Origin: Hippopus hippopus
Lineage: Eukaryota; Mollusca; Bivalvia; Cardiida; Cardiidae
Assembly: GCA_946811185.2 (NCBI GenBank)
Contig: OX328104.1
Span: 49,522,505-49,586,504 of the forward strand
DNA length: 64,000 bases
Direction of reading: 5' to 3'
Shown here: positions 26,844-36,560 of the stretch, piece by piece
How positions within the stretch are numbered: the first letter of the stretch is position 1
Layout: each line of letters begins with the position of its first letter
Position numbers and translations under genes: made by a program
The notes under the pieces: model-generated
What the model saw: the letters and a program-made list of their open reading frames with translations, nothing else
Databases searched by the model: none
Told to the model about the DNA's origin: nothing

Positions 26844-29603
26844 ATGCCATGGATTAATAGAATTTCTAATATAGCTAGAAGAGTTGCATCAAATGTTGGG
26901 AGGGCCGTAACGAATGTTATACCTCAATCAATCCAACGTAGAATCAATAATTTTACTAATTGGTTAACTGGTAATGTTGAAGAAAACCAATTACCACAAG
27001 TTTTTGATGAAATTGTTCAGAATGTTAGAGAGAATTACCCACCAAGACAACCGTTTGAGGTTAGAATAGAGCGCTCAGCATTTAGAGAGTATGTTAATCA
27101 ATATGTTATAGAGGGTAGAGGAAATTATAACCCGCAAAGATTTTTCGCAGAAACGTGGACGCCTCTTATAAATACTCTTCGAAATAATTTACAAACAAAG
27201 GTTAAACTTGTACTTAAGTGTAAAATGTGGTTAATGACAGATATTGACATGGGTCCCGTGGAACGTGCTTTTCATAGTAGTCAACATTTAAATTTAAATG
27301 AGGGAGAAATAGAGGATTTATTGAATACAATGATAGATGAAGTTTTAGAAAATTTAGCTAATTTCCAAAGAGAAGGTAGTGGTTGGACTTTTGGAAGTAT
27401 CGTAAAACTAGAAATACATACAGACATTTATGACCCTTTAAGAGCTCATGGTTGGTTATCCTTACCAAGATGGATTGCTGCCAAACAATCAGTTATTAAT
27501 ATGAAAAATAAAGATAATAAATGTTTTTTATGGTGTTGTTTAAGAGAGGATAATCCAAAAGAAAATCACCCAGAAAGAGTTGATAAAGCTTTGAAAGAAA
27601 AAGAAAGTAGTTTAAATATGGATGGAATCGTTTACCCTGTTTCTTTTAAGGGTATCGATAAGTTTGAAAAACAAAATCCTGAAATTAGTGTAAACGTGTA
27701 TGGGTATCAGGAAGGAATAAAAAACACTATTTATCCTTTAAGAGTTACCAACGAGGAAAAAGATAAACATGTTGACCTTCTTTTTATTAAAATTGGGGAA
27801 AACACACACTACGCTCTTATAAATAATTTCCATAGATTAATTAGAAGCCAATTAACAACAAACCATAGACATATAGAAATTTGTAAACGATGTTTAAATC
27901 ATTTTGGTAGTAAAGAACTTTTAGACAAACATAAACAATATTGTAATGAATTCGAGCCTATTAGTTTAGAAATGCCAAAACCAGGTGAAAAGTTAACTTT
28001 TAAAAATTATTGTCGAAAATTAATGATTCCCTTTAGTGTATATGCTGATTTTGAAAGTGTTTTAAAACCTATGCAAACATGCCAACCAAACCCAGAAAAA
28101 AGTTATACTACACAATATCAACAACATATACCTTGTAGTTTTTATTATATTATAAAATGTTTTGATGATAATGTTATGTCACCTATAGTAAGAAGTTATG
28201 TTGGAGAAAAAGCTGATGAAAAATTTATAGATTATTTAGAAAATGATATAAAAGAAATTCATCAACAATATCACCAAAACCCAAAACCTATTATAATTAC
28301 ACCAGAGGAAGAAAAAGAATATAAAAAAGAAACACATTGTTGGATATGTAATGAAGAATTCACTGATGATGTTAGAAATTGCAAGGTAAGAGACCATTGT
28401 CATTTTACGGGTAAATATAGGGGCGCCGCACACAATGAATGTAACCTAAAGGCTAAAAATCCTAACTTCACACCTGTATACCTTCATAATCTTAGTGGAT
28501 ATGATGCTCATCTTTTTATTAAATACCTTGGTAAATCTGAAGGGAAAATTGACTGCATTCCAAACAATGAAGAAAAATATATTAGTTTTAGTAAAGATAT
28601 TTGGGTTGGAAAAAATATAAAACATAAAATTAGATTTCTTGATAGCTTTAAGTTTATGAGTTCTAGTTTAGATAAGCTTTCGAGTAACTTAGAAGAAAGT
28701 CAATTAAAAATTTTATCGAGATATTTTACTAAGAATCTCCTACCATTGGTTAGGAGAAAAGGAGTCTTTCCTTATGAGTACCTAGATTCATTTGATAAAC
28801 TTAAAGAAGAGAAATTACCACCTAAAAAAGCATTTTACTCTAGTTTAAACAAAGAAGGAATTAGTGATGAAGATTATGCTCATGCACAAAAGGTTTGGAA
28901 AACTTTTAACATGAAAACGTTGAAGGATTACTTAGAACTTTACAATAAAATAGATGTATTGCTTCTAGCGGATGTTTTTGAGAACTTTAGAGATGTTTGT
29001 CGTAAAAACTATGATTTAGATCCTAGTTGGTATTTCACTGCTCCTGGTTTAGCTTGGGATGCAGCATTAAAAATAACTGAAATAAGTCTAGAACTTTTAA
29101 GTGATGTTGACATGCTTTTAATGTGTGAAAAGGGTATTAGAGGAGGTGTTAGTATGTGTAGTAAAAGATATGCAAAAGCAAATAATAAGTATATGGGTGA
29201 ATTATATGACCCTGGTAAACCATCGAACTATTTAATCTATGTTGATGCAAATAGTCTTTATCCTTGGGCAATGAGTAAACCACTTCCTACTCATGGATTT
29301 AAATGGATGAAAGATGGGGAATTAGAAAAATGGTATAAATATACATGCATATTAGAAGTAGATTTAGAATATCCGAGAGAATTACATGATTTACACAACG
29401 ACTTTCCTTTAGCACCTGAAAGTTTAAAAATAGACAAAGTAGAAAAACTTATTCCGAATTTAGGTAATAAAAAGAATTATGTTATTCATCATGAAGCTTT
29501 AAGAACATGTATTGAATTAGGTTTGAAACTTACTAAAATACACCGAGGAATTAAATTTGCAGAAAGTCCTTGGTTAAAACCATACATTGATAAAAAATAT
29601 TAG
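26844..29603 (+). CDS. Protein-primed DNA polymerase B, N-terminal and central part
   Basis: 919 residues in this frame. A basic N-terminus is followed by a C2H2-like finger (CKRC..HKQYC, 347-367) and Exo I YADFES (400). A CWIC...DHCHFTGKYRGAAHNECN HNH/endonuclease VII-like insert lies at about 498-535. Then come Exo II HNLSGYDAHLF (547), Exo III KIDVLLLADV (about 701) and Pol A DANSLYP (800). These are the family B proofreading and polymerase motifs of protein-primed enzymes that copy Polinton DNA from the ends. The frame stops at 29601-29603 just after a 6-A run (29591-29596). Polymerase motifs B and C continue in the +1 frame from 29587, so the gene is broken or frameshifted there. Confidence 0.93.
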   Translation: MPWINRISNIARRVASNVGRAVTNVIPQSIQRRINNFTNWLTGNVEENQLPQVFDEIVQNVRENYPPRQPFEVRIERSAFREYVNQYVIEGRGNYNPQRFFAETWTPLINTLRNNLQTKVKLVLKCKMWLMTDIDMGPVERAFHSSQHLNLNEGEIEDLLNTMIDEVLENLANFQREGSGWTFGSIVKLEIHTDIYDPLRAHGWLSLPRWIAAKQSVINMKNKDNKCFLWCCLREDNPKENHPERVDKALKEKESSLNMDGIVYPVSFKGIDKFEKQNPEISVNVYGYQEGIKNTIYPLRVTNEEKDKHVDLLFIKIGENTHYALINNFHRLIRSQLTTNHRHIEICKRCLNHFGSKELLDKHKQYCNEFEPISLEMPKPGEKLTFKNYCRKLMIPFSVYADFESVLKPMQTCQPNPEKSYTTQYQQHIPCSFYYIIKCFDDNVMSPIVRSYVGEKADEKFIDYLENDIKEIHQQYHQNPKPIIITPEEEKEYKKETHCWICNEEFTDDVRNCKVRDHCHFTGKYRGAAHNECNLKAKNPNFTPVYLHNLSGYDAHLFIKYLGKSEGKIDCIPNNEEKYISFSKDIWVGKNIKHKIRFLDSFKFMSSSLDKLSSNLEESQLKILSRYFTKNLLPLVRRKGVFPYEYLDSFDKLKEEKLPPKKAFYSSLNKEGISDEDYAHAQKVWKTFNMKTLKDYLELYNKIDVLLLADVFENFRDVCRKNYDLDPSWYFTAPGLAWDAALKITEISLELLSDVDMLLMCEKGIRGGVSMCSKRYAKANNKYMGELYDPGKPSNYLIYVDANSLYPWAMSKPLPTHGFKWMKDGELEKWYKYTCILEVDLEYPRELHDLHNDFPLAPESLKIDKVEKLIPNLGNKKNYVIHHEALRTCIELGLKLTKIHRGIKFAESPWLKPYIDKKY

Positions 29604-30414
29604 TTTAAGAAAAGCAGCAAAAAATGATTTTGAGAAAGATTTTTTTAAGTTAATGAATAATTCAGTTTTTGGTAAGACTATGGAAAACCTTAGAAATAGG
29701 GTAAATATAGAATTAGTTAATAATGAGGAGCGTTATAGGAAATTAATAGCAAAACCAAACTTTGACCGTAGAACAATATTTAATGAAAATTTATCAGCGG
29801 TACATATGAAAAAAACTGTTTTAAAATATGATAAACCTATTTATTTAGGATTAAGCATTTTAGACATCAGTAAAACACATATGCAAAAAACTTATTATAA
29901 TTACTTTAAAGCTAAGTATGGTGAAAAGGTTAACTTGTGTTATACTGATACAGATAGTTTCATCCTTGAGATAGAAACTGAAAATTTATATAAGGATATG
30001 GAGAAAGATGTGGTTGAAATGTTTGATACAAGCAATTATCCTAAAGACCATTTCTTAAAAAATGATTGTAATGCTAGAGTAGTTGGAATGTTTAAAGATG
30101 AGTTAGGTGGTAAAATTATGACTGAGTTTGTTGGTTTAGGAGCAAAAATGTATGCTTATAAAACTTTAGATGGTGAGGAAGATAAAAGATGTAAAGGTGT
30201 TAAAAAAGCGGTTATTAAGAAAGAGATAAACTTTAATAATTACAAAGAGTGTTTACTTACAGAAAAGGACCAGTATAGAAAGATGACTGTTTTAAGAAGT
30301 AAGGGTCATAATATGTATACTGAAGAGTTAAACAAAAAAGCGTTAGGGTCAAGTGATGATAAAAGGTTTGTTTTGGAAGACAAGATTGATACTTTAGCTT
30401 GGGGGGCATCATAA
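29587..30414 (+). CDS. Protein-primed DNA polymerase B, C-terminal part (+1 frame)
   Basis: 275 residues. It carries Pol B motif KLMNNSVFGKTMEN (about 21-34), YTDTDS Pol C (about 119-124), a KxY-like AKMYAYK segment and the usual C-terminal LEDKIDTLAWG ending. The frame overlaps the end of the first part. Its formal start is a TTG, with no promoter motif, so it is not a separate gene. The joint requires a +1 step within or near the 6-A run, as from one extra A. It is otherwise complete to the natural C-terminus. Confidence 0.93.
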   Translation: MIKNISLRKAAKNDFEKDFFKLMNNSVFGKTMENLRNRVNIELVNNEERYRKLIAKPNFDRRTIFNENLSAVHMKKTVLKYDKPIYLGLSILDISKTHMQKTYYNYFKAKYGEKVNLCYTDTDSFILEIETENLYKDMEKDVVEMFDTSNYPKDHFLKNDCNARVVGMFKDELGGKIMTEFVGLGAKMYAYKTLDGEEDKRCKGVKKAVIKKEINFNNYKECLLTEKDQYRKMTVLRSKGHNMYTEELNKKALGSSDDKRFVLEDKIDTLAWGAS

Positions 30415-30448
30415 AATATAATTTAATTTTACAGATTAAATTATATTT
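30414..30448. terminator. Perfect hairpin between convergent polymerase and last gene
   Basis: Arms 30414-30427 and 30435-30448 are perfect 14-bp A/T inverted repeats around the loop TTTACAG. The hairpin touches both stop codons. Placement suggests a shared 3'-end signal for two convergent transcripts; the function is inferred. Confidence 0.5.
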
Positions 30449-30953
30449 ATAAAAAACCTTCCTCAGTCTTTTTTAATACTTGCTTTTTTATAATATTTGA
30501 TGATTTTATAGGTTTTTTTCTCATTTTTTTAAAAACATCTGATGAAAATCCATTATAATCACTAAAATCATTAAAAATATACATTACAATTTCGTATATT
30601 AATTGGTTTCTAGTTAATTTTTTATCTAATTTAATTCCTAAATTGGTTTTACATATATATAATATTTCTTTTTTTGAATTGTTTCTATAATTATAAATAT
30701 CATCCCAAAATTTAATCTTATAACTATTATTTAGTCTAAACATAGGGTCTATAGAATCTAAAATACTATTTGCATAATTAGATAAAAGCATTGCAAATTT
30801 TGCTAAAATTTCTTTGTCTGAAATTAAGTTTTTAAATTTATTTTTAGCTATATCCATGTTTATCAAATTCTCTTCCATGTTATCTATAGCCTTCATTAAA
30901 CCCTCATCTTTATCTAAGTTTAACTCCTTTAAGAACTCCTTTAATGGCTCCAT
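30447..30953 (-). CDS. Unknown helical protein next to the right terminal repeat
   Basis: 168 residues, Lys/Asn/Ile-rich and predicted mostly helical, with an acidic N-terminus (MEPLKEFLKELNL), no cysteine cluster and a basic tail. No family is recognised. It starts just inside the right terminal repeat behind AATTAATTCAAG, the same context as RING 1 at the other end. Element-end genes are often variable host-interaction genes in this group, so such a role is possible but not shown. Confidence 0.6.
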   Translation of the reverse strand: MEPLKEFLKELNLDKDEGLMKAIDNMEENLINMDIAKNKFKNLISDKEILAKFAMLLSNYANSILDSIDPMFRLNNSYKIKFWDDIYNYRNNSKKEILYICKTNLGIKLDKKLTRNQLIYEIVMYIFNDFSDYNGFSSDVFKKMRKKPIKSSNIIKKQVLKKTEEGFL

Positions 30954-30982
30954 CTTGAATTAATTATATATTTTTTCTCTAT

Positions 30983-31278
30983 AAAAAATTCAAAAAAATT
31001 TTTTTTTATTTTTGAATTTATGGTAAAATGATTATAGTAATTAGATGGTCCCTCATGCATGGACTTATCTTGCGTTGACACATATGGGAGCCTTGATATA
31101 TATATATATTAGTTGGTGCGTTGGTTAGTGAATAATGAAATTTATTTTTTCTTTAGAATTATGAAGAAATAGATTTATTCAAAAAAATCGTATGAATGCC
31201 CTGAAACGTGTATATTCTTTTCGAGACAAATTATAGAATTTAGGGTTTTGGCCCGTGGGGTTCCTTTTATATACTACT
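30983..31278 (-). repeat. Right terminal inverted repeat
   Basis: Inverted counterpart of 14795-15100, ending ACTACT at 31278. Its inner edge lies about 30 bp outside the start codon of the leftward gene at 30447-30953. Both terminal genes therefore read inward from equivalent repeat-borne upstream sequence. Confidence 0.93.
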
Positions 31279-31284
31279 TCGATA
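31279..31284. repeat. Right target-site duplication (TCGATA)
   Basis: TCGATA directly follows the ACTACT right terminus and matches 14789-14794 exactly. Six-bp duplications are characteristic of Polinton insertion by the element's retrovirus-like integrase. Confidence 0.95.
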
Positions 31285-31660
31285 TTTTTTGCAGATGCAA
31301 TTAATAATTCAAAGAGCGTGACTCAAACACTTCTTCGGGCGTTAAAACATAAAGATTGACAAAAAACCTAAGTGCACAAATTCTCTTTTTCCACCAAAAT
31401 TCTAGTTTATCTCAGCAGCGACATCTCGGTTATCAGCCATTTCTGTTTACACTATCAGTGGGGGTGATGATTTAATTGCAACGCTAGAAGTTACATTATT
31501 GCCTAGTTTTTGATCTATTTTTTTACCCACTGATTTGTTCTCAAATTATGTGTTCGGTGATGTTGAGGGAAAATAGAGTAGACAAAACAAAACACCTGTC
31601 TGTGCAGGCCACTGGACATGTATTTGATATAAACAAACAGCAAACCTCTTAGTTTGTCTA
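31285..31660. other. Continuation of the split family C repeat, then plain sequence
   Basis: 31285-31325 continues the repeat interrupted by the Polinton (TTTTTTGCAGATGCAATTAA, then AGAGCGTGACTC). 31330-31660 has no supported feature. Confidence 0.5.
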
Positions 31661-31663
31661 TTA

Positions 31664-31862
31664 ACCCATAGGCGACCCATGGACCTTTTGCGGACAGTGT
31701 AGATCAAGATCAGACTGCAAAGAATGTGCATTCTGATCTTGGATCTGCACTATTCGACAAGGAGACATTAAAAAAAAAAAGTTTGAAAATAGCAAAATTT
31801 TGGGTGTTTACAATCATCTTGAAAGGTTCATTTGACTTACTTAGCAGAAAAAAGTTAAAGTA
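31664..31862 (+). repeat. Family B MITE
   Basis: TTAACCCATAGGCGACCC at the left and a hairpin at about 31691-31757. The right end, TTAGCAGAAAAAAGTTAA, is decayed. Confidence 0.6.
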
Positions 31863-32091
31863 CAAAAGAGAGTCAAAGAATGTGGCTTTCATTCTATTTT
31901 CAACGTATAAAAAATACCCCGAGTTATCTGACACCATTATAATTGCAACTGAACAAGTTTGTGTGGCCTTACCAGAAAAAAGCAGGAGCAATTTTGAAGT
32001 CTGCGTCCTGAACAACGTTCAACTTGAATACCTCAGAAGGTTTTTCACTTATTACATCCTGACACAATATCGCTGCAGACTACTAGTACTT

Positions 32092-32872
32092 TAACCCTTT
32101 ACCAGACGACAAAATTTTAGCCTTGTCCAAATTGAAAGCATTTGCAGACGACAATTTCAATGTGGTTAAAATAGTGCAATTTTTCTTTGATAGGGTAGAA
32201 AACATTGTGGGCAAAGCAGAAAATGCTGGTAACCAGCATTTTCTCCTTTTCCCACTATGTTTTCAAAAGGCTCCTTTCCATGGGTCCTTAAATGTCGGCA
32301 TTGTATGGTAAAGGCTTAAACAAATTCCTTAAAACATTGGTAATCAAATTGAACTCACATTAAATACAATGTATGTACATTGGTATCAATATGAAAAATA
32401 TCGTGACAAAAGGAGAAAATGCTCGTCTCGAGCACTTTGTCCTTTTGTCATCACGTTCTCAAAGTTGGTCCAGTACAAGACAGTCAGTCGTCTGCAAGAG
32501 GGATTGTGTTAACAAAGAAATCATAAAGAAATTCCCGAGGGACTTGTTTCAGATATTTCTGAAATGTTACCTAGGAATTATGTTTATTGCAAGAAACGCA
32601 TTATCTGTGAAACGTGGGAATTGTTTGTTACTAAATATAATCGGCTGAAGCTCTTTACCACACAATCCCGGCTTCTAACGATTCCGAGAAAGAAGGTTTT
32701 GAAAACATTGTTAGAAAAGAAGAAAACGCTGGTAACCAGCATTTTCTTCTTTTCCCACGATGTTTTCTATCCTTCAAAAGAAAATTCTATCAGTTGAGCC
32801 AGATTCTATTTGTCGTCTGCAAGTATTTTGAAATTGGGAGAGGCTAAAATTTGTTGTTTGGGAAAGGGTTAA
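32092..32872. repeat. Three hairpin repeats in a row (family A type)
   Basis: An inverted family A copy at 32092-32315 (TTTAACCCTTTACCAGACGAC, hairpin 32200-32265). A distinct short hairpin at 32395-32463 (GTGACAAAAGGAGAAAATGC around CTCGTCTCGAG). A direct family A copy at 32653-32872 with hairpin 32701-32767. The frames that cross them are artefacts. Confidence 0.6.
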
Positions 32873-33094
32873 AGAGATATACAGATATTTTCTTTGAAAG
32901 TTAAATGAACAATATGGAAGAAGAATTCTTTTACAACAGAATGCTCTTGAGGCTCTTTTATACTTTTATTGTCAAACCAAGAGTTTTGCTCCTTGCTTCA
33001 AACAAATATATACCAAGTGACCTACACAGCAGTTAAACCAAGTGCACCGCATGTGGATGCCAACGCTAGGCTGCAGTTGCTTGATTTTCAATGA

Positions 33095-33335
33095 AAATTC
33101 TAAGTCAAAAAAGAGGCATAATTGTGTCAAAATATTTTAATGATTACCTGCCTTTGTTATATGGGTTCCTCTTTTGATAGCGAACAACTTGTCCAAGTCT
33201 AAAGTAAATAGCTTCAGAAGAAACAGAGGTATTATGAAATGTCAGAGTTTTTGCACCATGACGACGACCCAGACGACAACAGGGCTATGACAACAACTCA
33301 ACTTTTTCTTCGAAACCCATGAGCTAAAAATGGCA
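33095..33335. repeat. Dispersed repeat E, copy 1
   Basis: Shares blocks such as GATTACCTGCCTTTGTT, TCTTTTGATAG, AAGTAAAT, ACGACG and TTTTTCTTCGAAA with 36930-37135, and its end with 47000-47060. It has no coding frame. Confidence 0.45.
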
Positions 33336-33635
33336 CTTCAATCGATTGCGTTTGTTGCTTGGTATTCCATATCAAACACAATTCCCTTTGAAAAATCACA
33401 GTGAAAGAAGGCCCTTCCAACTGGTAGATCATGTTCCATTATGTCGTAAGAGGCACAAAATAGTTCACAAGGACCTAATGAACTTGCACTCAATTTCCAC
33501 AGAAACTATCAAATATTAACACCAGCAACATATTTAAGACCTGTCCTTCCATTTTCCTTGATAAATTTTAAACGGAACAGCTCGACAAATAAGACCCGAA
33601 AGCAGTTCGCAGTGGTGCTATAACCAGTATTTGAA

Positions 33636-33880
33636 ATGACAACTTGAAAGGTGTCTTACTCCGCTTTCAACATGATTTGAATCATAACATGGCAAAAGCT
33701 CATTTTTTTCCCTGTATGTCCTGGGTTTCACCATTACTAGGCTTTTGCTCTGCTGTGTCTTGCCGATGGACACTCCAATGAAATTCTCAGTGCTTCCAGT
33801 GAGGTTCGAACCTGTGCCCTCCAGGTTACAAGTCTGACTATTAACCACTGAGCCACGCAGGACCCCCCTTACGTATTTCA
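33636..33880 (-). repeat. tRNA-derived SINE with Thr-type tRNA head
   Basis: On the minus strand the head reads GTCCTGCGTGGCTCAGTGG (box A-like), a TGT anticodon-like loop and GGTTCGAACC (box B, at about 33804-33813). The body ends in an ATTTGAATCATAACATGG block. It is not a functional tRNA gene, because the cloverleaf is imperfect and runs into the SINE body. Confidence 0.6.
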
Positions 33881-34289
33881 CTTATTTGTAACAGACATGT
33901 GACACAGGCAAGAAATACACGAAAAGGGGTGTCATGCAAGCCCACCACGCATGCAATTTGCCTACAAGAACCTGCAGTAATCATTGGGTAATCTTTGGGT
34001 AACAAAATGCTGCACTAAACCCTTATCACATGTTCTCAAACCTGCCATCACTGAGGATTTCATTCATGTATCACACAAAAGGAATTGACTCTATAAGTTA
34101 CGGCAGAAAAAAAGATTAGACAATCAGAAATTCCGTGTTCGTATCAAAACTGTCTCAGCCAAACAGATACCCACACATAGAATTAAGAATCAAGACTGAA
34201 TTTGGAATGAATGGTAAAGACGAAACTTGAATGACAGCAGCTGTTGATTTTCCAAAAGACACCCAAGGAATGAACTCGAGAAAAAACTT

Positions 34290-34490
34290 ACAGGTTGCTA
34301 TTGGGTGTCCATGGTTGTGAGGTAGAGCATCGGCCTCGTAACCATTAGGTCCCGAGATCGATACCTGGGAGCGGGTGTCAGCTTTTGGATTGTTCATTGG
34401 CCCATACATATGGCGCGAGTACTGGTGTAGTTCCCAGGAAGCAGAATGGAGAGAGATTAGTATAAATTGCTAGAACTTGTTTCTCAATCG
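34290..34490 (+). repeat. tRNA-related SINE, second family
   Basis: GTAGAGCATCGGCCTCGTAA (box A to anticodon region) followed by CCCGAGATCGATACC (box B-like) at about 34322-34368, then a non-tRNA body. Confidence 0.5.
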
Positions 34491-34504
34491 ATGTAAAAAT
34501 AAAT

Positions 34505-34805
34505 GTGTTTAAACTACAAGTGGCTAGTACTACACTTTGCCACTGAGCCACGCAGTACTCCAGCAATGCCAAAACGGGCAATGTGGTTGATTGATTTATT
34601 GGCTGAATGATGCTTAACGCCACTTTCAACATTATCTTCAGTCATATCATGGCGACAGCTCTCCTATTCATATATTTCCTGGGTTTTACCAATACTAGGA
34701 TAGAGCTCTAATGTATCCAGCCCAAGGACCTTCCATGAAAAACTCAGTGCTTCCAGTGAGCCTCGAACCCGGGGTTTCCAGATTACGAGTACTACACTAT
34801 ACTAC
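34505..34805 (-). repeat. SINE copies related to 33636-33880
   Basis: A head fragment (GCCACTGAGCCACGCAGTAC) at about 34538-34560 and a longer copy at 34618-34805 with TTTCAACATTATCTTCAGTC, CAGTGCTTCCAGTGAG and CTCGAACCC match the first SINE. A decayed family A copy follows at about 34940-35080. Confidence 0.5.
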
Positions 34806-35099
34806 TGACCTTCGCAGAACCATAAACGAGCAGTATAGGTTCAACGTCAATTGTAAGGTTTTGTGCGGACTAAAGTCATGACAGGCACTCTTTACAAAAA
34901 AAAATCCGTCTTTGAACGAGCCAGAGGAGAAAGGTCTTTCGACTAGTGACCAGCATTTTTCATTTTCCCCACAATGTTTTCTGTCCATTCAAAGATAAGT
35001 TTAACAATTTGAGCAACATTTATTCTGTCGTCTACAAATGCTTTGAACTTGGTGAAGTCTAGAATTTTCTCGACTAGTAAAGATGTAGATCTAAGGTTT

Positions 35100-36140
35100 T
35101 CACATTGTACCTCAAGGACGAGATATCTTCATGTAATCGCTGTAGCTGTTATTCGTGAGCTGTGGAAATGTTAGGCGATATCATCTACATAAATTACACA
35201 GCATAAAAGAGCTGATATTGTCAAGATTTTTTAAATCGTAAGTAAAACTTAGATAGTTGCTGTGAGAATATAAAAACCGCCGCCATGATCGTTTAGATAA
35301 GGCGGTGCAAATTTCGTTCATTTTGTTTACAATAATTGTAAGATTTACTACCTTTTGATTTATATGGGCCGTGTTTTTCAGGGAAGATCCTTTTTTTTCC
35401 TTTCTGTAAAAATAAGCTTGAATTTCTGCGTCCATGGCAGACAGGTATTATCTTCTTAATTCCGAAAGTAATCTCAAGAAATAAAAAAAATCTGTTGTGG
35501 TGTAATTCAGTATATCGGCTTTCTATTATTTTTCACTGTTGTTCGTTCTAATCTGTATACGGTGTAATAGAAACCTTCCTTGAAAAAAATAATCAAACCA
35601 CTGCTTGAAATGTGTGATAGCTGGTTATGGTCGTACCGATTTTATTCTTCCTTGAAATTATGAAGCTTTCAAATATGACTGTATGACTGCAAAAAAAAAA
35701 AAATCATTACATAACAAATGCTAGGGACCATATAGGGGTCCTGCGAGGCCAGTAAATGGTGTTGGATTATTATCGTGAGTGAGTGAGTGGTATACATGCA
35801 ATGACAGGAAAACAAGTAGATCTAATACACAAATGAAAGGAAAGTAATGTTAAAACACACGGCCAAGTGCCTTTGTGTCACCTTGGTTATATACAAAAGC
35901 TTTATGTGTTATGATAGAAACAATAGAAGAAATAGAAGTGAATGAATGAAGAATTATTGAACGTATTTGACAGCTTGCTTTTAACTAAAAGTACAGCAGC
36001 ATTAGATCTACAGGCATTATCTTAATTAGATTGTAGACCTTGATAAAGGATACCATTTCAGGAATGTGTAGTATCAGTGCTGACCTACTGAAGTCAACTT
36101 CACTTAGTTAACCTTTTAACACTTTCTCTTGTCATTTTCG
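35100..36140. other. No gene seen
   Basis: A/T-rich sequence with only short poly-A and poly-T tracts. No repeat family or coding frame that I can support. Confidence 0.35.
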
Positions 36141-36154
36141 AATTTATCACCTTT

Positions 36155-36560
36155 TTCAGACGGTGTAAATCAAGATCAGACTGCACAAAACGTGCAGTCT
36201 GATCTTTGATCTTCACCGTCTGCTTTTTAAGTTTTTACCAGACATCGAAATTTTAGACTTGTCATTTTTGCAAAGCAGTTTCAAATGTCGGAGTTTACTT
36301 CGGAAATTGTAAAAAAAAACATAGTGCAAAAAGAACAGAAAAATGACGGTAACCAGTCTTTTCTTCTTTTACAACGGTGACTTTACAAGCCCTTTTCTTC
36401 AGGATCATTAAATTTCGAGGTTGTTTGGCAACGTTTGGCAAATAGTTAACCTTTTACGTCTTTCCTCTGCCATTTGCGAATTGATTACCTTTTGCGGACG
36501 GCGTATATCAAGTTCAGACTGCACAAAACGCGCACTTTTATCTTTGATCAACACCGTCTG
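36155..36560. repeat. Family B-type and A-type hairpins
   Basis: A B-type hairpin at about 36158-36222 (AGACGGTGTAAATCAAGATC and its reverse around GCACAAAACGTGC), an A-type hairpin near 36320-36375, and a decayed B-type core at 36493-36560. Confidence 0.5.

Larger units (their letters stand above)
14795..31278. mobile_element. Complete Polinton/Maverick (adintovirus-like) element
   Basis: A 16,484-bp self-synthesising DNA transposon or endogenous adintovirus-like provirus. It is bounded by inverted repeats starting AGTAGT and by a perfect 6-bp target duplication, TCGATA, which is the duplication length known for Polintons. It encodes the diagnostic Polinton set: protein-primed family B polymerase, retrovirus-like integrase, adenovirus-type protease, FtsK/HerA packaging ATPase, double-jelly-roll major capsid and penton-like minor capsid proteins. 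It also carries RING, PLA2-like and fibre-like genes. Genes are tightly packed and clearly more AT-rich than the flanks. The near-identical terminal repeats and largely open frames point to a recent insertion. Three breaks at A runs (zinc ribbon/PLA2, PLA2/integrase, polymerase) leave its activity uncertain. Confidence 0.97.

Noticed and set aside
33780..33880. Possible functional tRNA-Thr (minus strand)
   Set aside because: Box A, anticodon-like TGT and box B are present, but stems are imperfect and the sequence continues into a SINE body with related copies nearby.
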